From: Mycoplasma yeatsii GM274B
Lineage (GTDB): Bacteria > Bacillota_I > Bacilli_A > Mycoplasmatales > Mycoplasmataceae
Reading direction: 5' to 3'
DNA length: 64,000 nucleotides
Assembly: GCF_000875755.1 (NCBI RefSeq)
Contig: NZ_CP007520.1
Location: 434,001-498,000, forward strand
Both the position numbers and the translations under genes were made by a program. Position 1 is the first letter of the stretch. Each line of letters begins with the position of its first letter. Positions 61,479-64,000 of the stretch are shown here, in pieces. Under the pieces are notes generated by a model. It searched no databases. It saw only the letters and a program-made list of their open reading frames with translations, and had not been told where the DNA came from.

Positions 61479-63233
61479 TTAATCATTCAAATAATCTAAT
61501 ATTAATTGAGTAATCTTTTTATTTTTAACTACTTTATTCAACTCGTCAAAATCAGAATTTTTAATATTATCAATAGTTTTAAAATGTTTATATAATTCTT
61601 GACTAGTTTTTTTACCTACTCCTCTAATATTTAATAATTGATCTTGAATTTGATTGTGATATTTTTTTCTAAATCCAGATTTAGCATATTCATCAACTCT
61701 AATTTGAACACCAGACAATCAATTATAAAGTTTTTTAAATTGTTTTATCTCAACAGTTTGATCAAATATATCAATTAATGCTCTAGTTTTATGATGATCA
61801 TCTTTAACTAATCCAATTACATCAATATTTAAATTTAATTGTTCTAAAACTTGTTTACAAGCTTTTATTTGAATATGTGATCCATCAACAATAATTAGAT
61901 CAGGTAATGTATCATTAGTTTCTAATTTTTTAGTAAATCTTTTTTTAATCATAAACTTCATACGATCATAATCAGAAGTGTTAGTTGAATCAATATTATA
62001 TTTTCTAAATTCATTTCTAATAGCTTTGCCGTTTTTATATACAACACAAGCTCCAGTTATAAATTGATTATAAATATTTGAAATATCAAACATTTCAATA
62101 TAACTTGGATATAATCTAATATTTGATATTTGTTGAAGTGTAGTTAGAATTTCATCTTCACTTCCTAGATTAACATTATTTGATAATTTAGCTTTATTAG
62201 ATAGTTCAATAGCATTTTGTTTTGCTAAATTAATTAGAATTTGATCTTGCTTATTTAAACTGTGACTTATAAAGTTTAAAATGTTTTGATCAATATCTAA
62301 TAGTTCAATTTCGCTAGGAATTAATAAAATATCAGGAGTAATATTTTTATCATAAATTTGTTGTAAAAAACTATTTAATAATTCAACCACTTCTTGACTT
62401 TCATAATTTTGAACATACTCATCTTTAAAAGTTAATTGACCATTTCTATAAAATAAAATCACAAAACAAATTCTATTATCATCTAAATAATAATTTACAA
62501 CATCAATATTTTTATCACTATTAAACTCAACATTTTGAGCTGTTGTAATAAATTCTAAACTAGCAAGTTGCTCTTTAATTTTTTGAGCTTGTTCAAATTG
62601 TAACAATTCACTTGCTTTGTTCATTTGATTAATTAAACTAGTTTTAACTTGACTAATATCACCTTTAAAAAACTTATCTACTTGTTTTATTTGATTTGAA
62701 TAATAACTCGCATCAACTTGTTTAAAACAAGCTCCAGAACATTGGTTTAAATGATAATATAAACAAGGTTTATTTAAATTTCCTTTACACCTTTTTAAAG
62801 GAAATAATCTTTGTAAAGTTAATAAAATAGCTCTAGCATTACTTTTTAATGGTAAAGGACCATAATTTCTTAAAGCTTTTTTATTATACTTTCTTTCATA
62901 TTTATAAGTTGGATCTTTTTGATTAGTAATTACAATATAAGGATAAGCTTTATCATCATTTAATAAAATATTATATTTAGGACGATATTTTTTAATTAGA
63001 TTTTCTTCTAAAATTAAAGATTCTTTTTCATTATTTACAACAAAATAATTAATATCATCAATTTCACGAACTAATCTTGTAGTTTTAATATTATGAGCAC
63101 GATTAAAATAAGAACTAACTCTTTTTTTAAGATTTTTAGCCTTTCCTACATATATAACTTGTTTTAAATTATTTAAATATAAATAACAACCTGCTTTATT
63201 AGGTAATAAATTAATTTTTTCTTCTAATTTCAT
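61479..63233 (-). CDS. uvrC: Excinuclease ABC subunit C
   Basis: UvrC makes both incisions in nucleotide excision repair. The 584-aa protein has the N-terminal GIY-YIG nuclease (GCYLYLNNLKQVIYVGKAKN), a Cys cluster (CKGNLNKPCLYYHLNQCSGAC), a UVR motif near residue 200, the RNase H-like domain (FDISN, IVDGSHIQIKA) and a C-terminal HhH (NIRGVGKKTSQELYKHF). A UGA Trp interrupts it at residue 505 under the standard code. The ATG is 5 nt after the stop of the upstream gene. Confidence 0.96.
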
Positions 63234-63238
63234 AATCT

Positions 63239-64000
63239 TTATTTGTTAAAAGTAAGTGTATCATCATCTGATAATAATTTATCTAAAGTAGTATTTTTTT
63301 CTTCTTCAGTTTGTTGATTTTTATTTCACCCAAAAGGATTAATATCTCTTTGTTGTCAAAATTGTTCTCTTGCTTGTTCAATTGGAACATCTTTTTGATT
63401 CATTTTAATATTAATTAAATTAAGTTCTTTATCAAAATCTTTATCTTGATCATCTATTATTTGATCATCAATATTTAGATCATCTAAATTATAAGTTTGA
63501 TCAATTTCTAGATCATATTTTAAATCATAATCATCTTCTAAAATAGCTTTAAAATCTTTTAATTCTTCTTTTTTAGCTTTCACATATGATGGTAGTTGAA
63601 TAATTAAATCACTATTATTAACATCTTTATTATCAAATAATAAATTAGTATTCAAATTATCTATTTTATTTAAATTATTATTAACTTTTAGATCTTGATC
63701 ATTTATTTGAATTTGATTTAATAATTCAGCATAAATTGGAGTATCTTTAGATGATAAATATAAAATTCTTAATGCTTTACCTCTTTTTTTATGTTTAGGT
63801 TTAAATAAATAAAATCCATCACCAGTTAAAATTCAATTAAAGTAAATAAATATAATAAAAATCACAATTATATAAGTAGTAGGCAGTGAAGTATATAATA
63901 ATACAGCAATAATAAAACTACCTATAATTCCACCACCTAAATAAGGATTGAAATAATTTTGTGGATTAATTAAATAATCAGTTAAAACTTTATAGTTTTG
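63239..64000 (-). CDS. Membrane protein with acidic tail (5' end outside window)
   Basis: The last 253 residues of a protein whose start lies beyond the window. Two or more hydrophobic segments (GGGIIGSFIIAVLLYTSLP, then IIVIFIIFIYFNW) are followed by GDGFYLFKPKHKKRGKA, and then a long Asp/Asn/Leu-rich tail (YDLKYDLEIDQTYNLDDLN) ending DDDTLTFNK. It is not an FtsK despite the membrane-plus-acidic-linker look, because no ATPase follows. It is just upstream of uvrC and probably cotranscribed. No family is recognised. Confidence 0.75.

Noticed and set aside
63239..64000. FtsK/SpoIIIE N-terminal domain
   Set aside because: The protein ends about 140 residues after the acidic linker with no Walker motifs.

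Overview
The window is a very AT-rich stretch of a Mollicutes chromosome. UGA is read as tryptophan: most genes are interrupted by in-frame TGA codons and become full-length family members only when TGA is decoded as Trp (rpsP, trmD, rbgA, recA, aspS, uvrC and many more). Gene content and order, lipoproteins with a cysteine lipobox, DUF285/BspA-like surface proteins, a DUF31 protease and the two insertion sequences point to the Mycoplasma mycoides cluster (M. mycoides/capricolum/leachii group). The species cannot be fixed by reading alone. Gene ends below were re-derived with UGA as Trp.

Layout. 1-5.7 kb: ffh, rlmH, then rpsP-rimM-trmD-rplS and rbgA-rnhB, all plus strand. 5.7-10 kb: a secreted DUF31 serine-protease lipoprotein, then minus-strand cinA-like/recA and the RNase P RNA. 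10-13.7 kb: two DUF285 repeat surface proteins, the second with a one-base frameshift. 13.8-19.3 kb: gpsB/divIVA, recU, and a minus-strand run (membrane protein-cmk-der-gpsA-hup-dnaD-like). 19.4-23.4 kb: a p37-p29-p69 ABC importer preceded by a TPP riboswitch and terminator. 23.5-29.6 kb: membrane and acidic proteins, a zinc-metalloprotease-like protein and a third DUF285 protein. 29.6-34.3 kb: recD2, a small-RNA locus, tRNA-Gly(UCC), rpsO, fic. 34.4-41.3 kb: a P-type cation ATPase, engB, and small unrecognised proteins with a choline-kinase-like protein. 41.3-48.9 kb: an island of surface or secreted proteins (two coiled-coil paralogs, a second metalloprotease-like protein, a large coiled-coil/DUF285 lipoprotein, a small variable-type lipoprotein), three of which have long homopolymer tracts upstream. 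49-52 kb: aspS-hisS. 52-57.7 kb: a rearranged zone with an orphan small RNA, long hairpins, a decapitated helicase gene, a 1670-bp IS, alanine dehydrogenase and an IS3-family element. 57.7-64 kb: greA, gltP-like symporter, nox/cdr-like flavoprotein, a second small RNA related to the first, uvrC, and a membrane protein running off the end.

Main points for a second look: two related small RNAs on the minus strand (about 52.1-52.2 and 61.3-61.4 kb), each ending in an intrinsic terminator, that fit no family I recognise; a free-standing small RNA next to tRNA-Gly; the TPP riboswitch that reassigns a phosphonate-type importer to thiamine or TPP; an A18 tract that exactly forms the -35/-10 spacer of a small lipoprotein gene; two metalloprotease-like paralogs whose putative third zinc-ligand motif lies before HExxH; and hairpins guarding both transposases.
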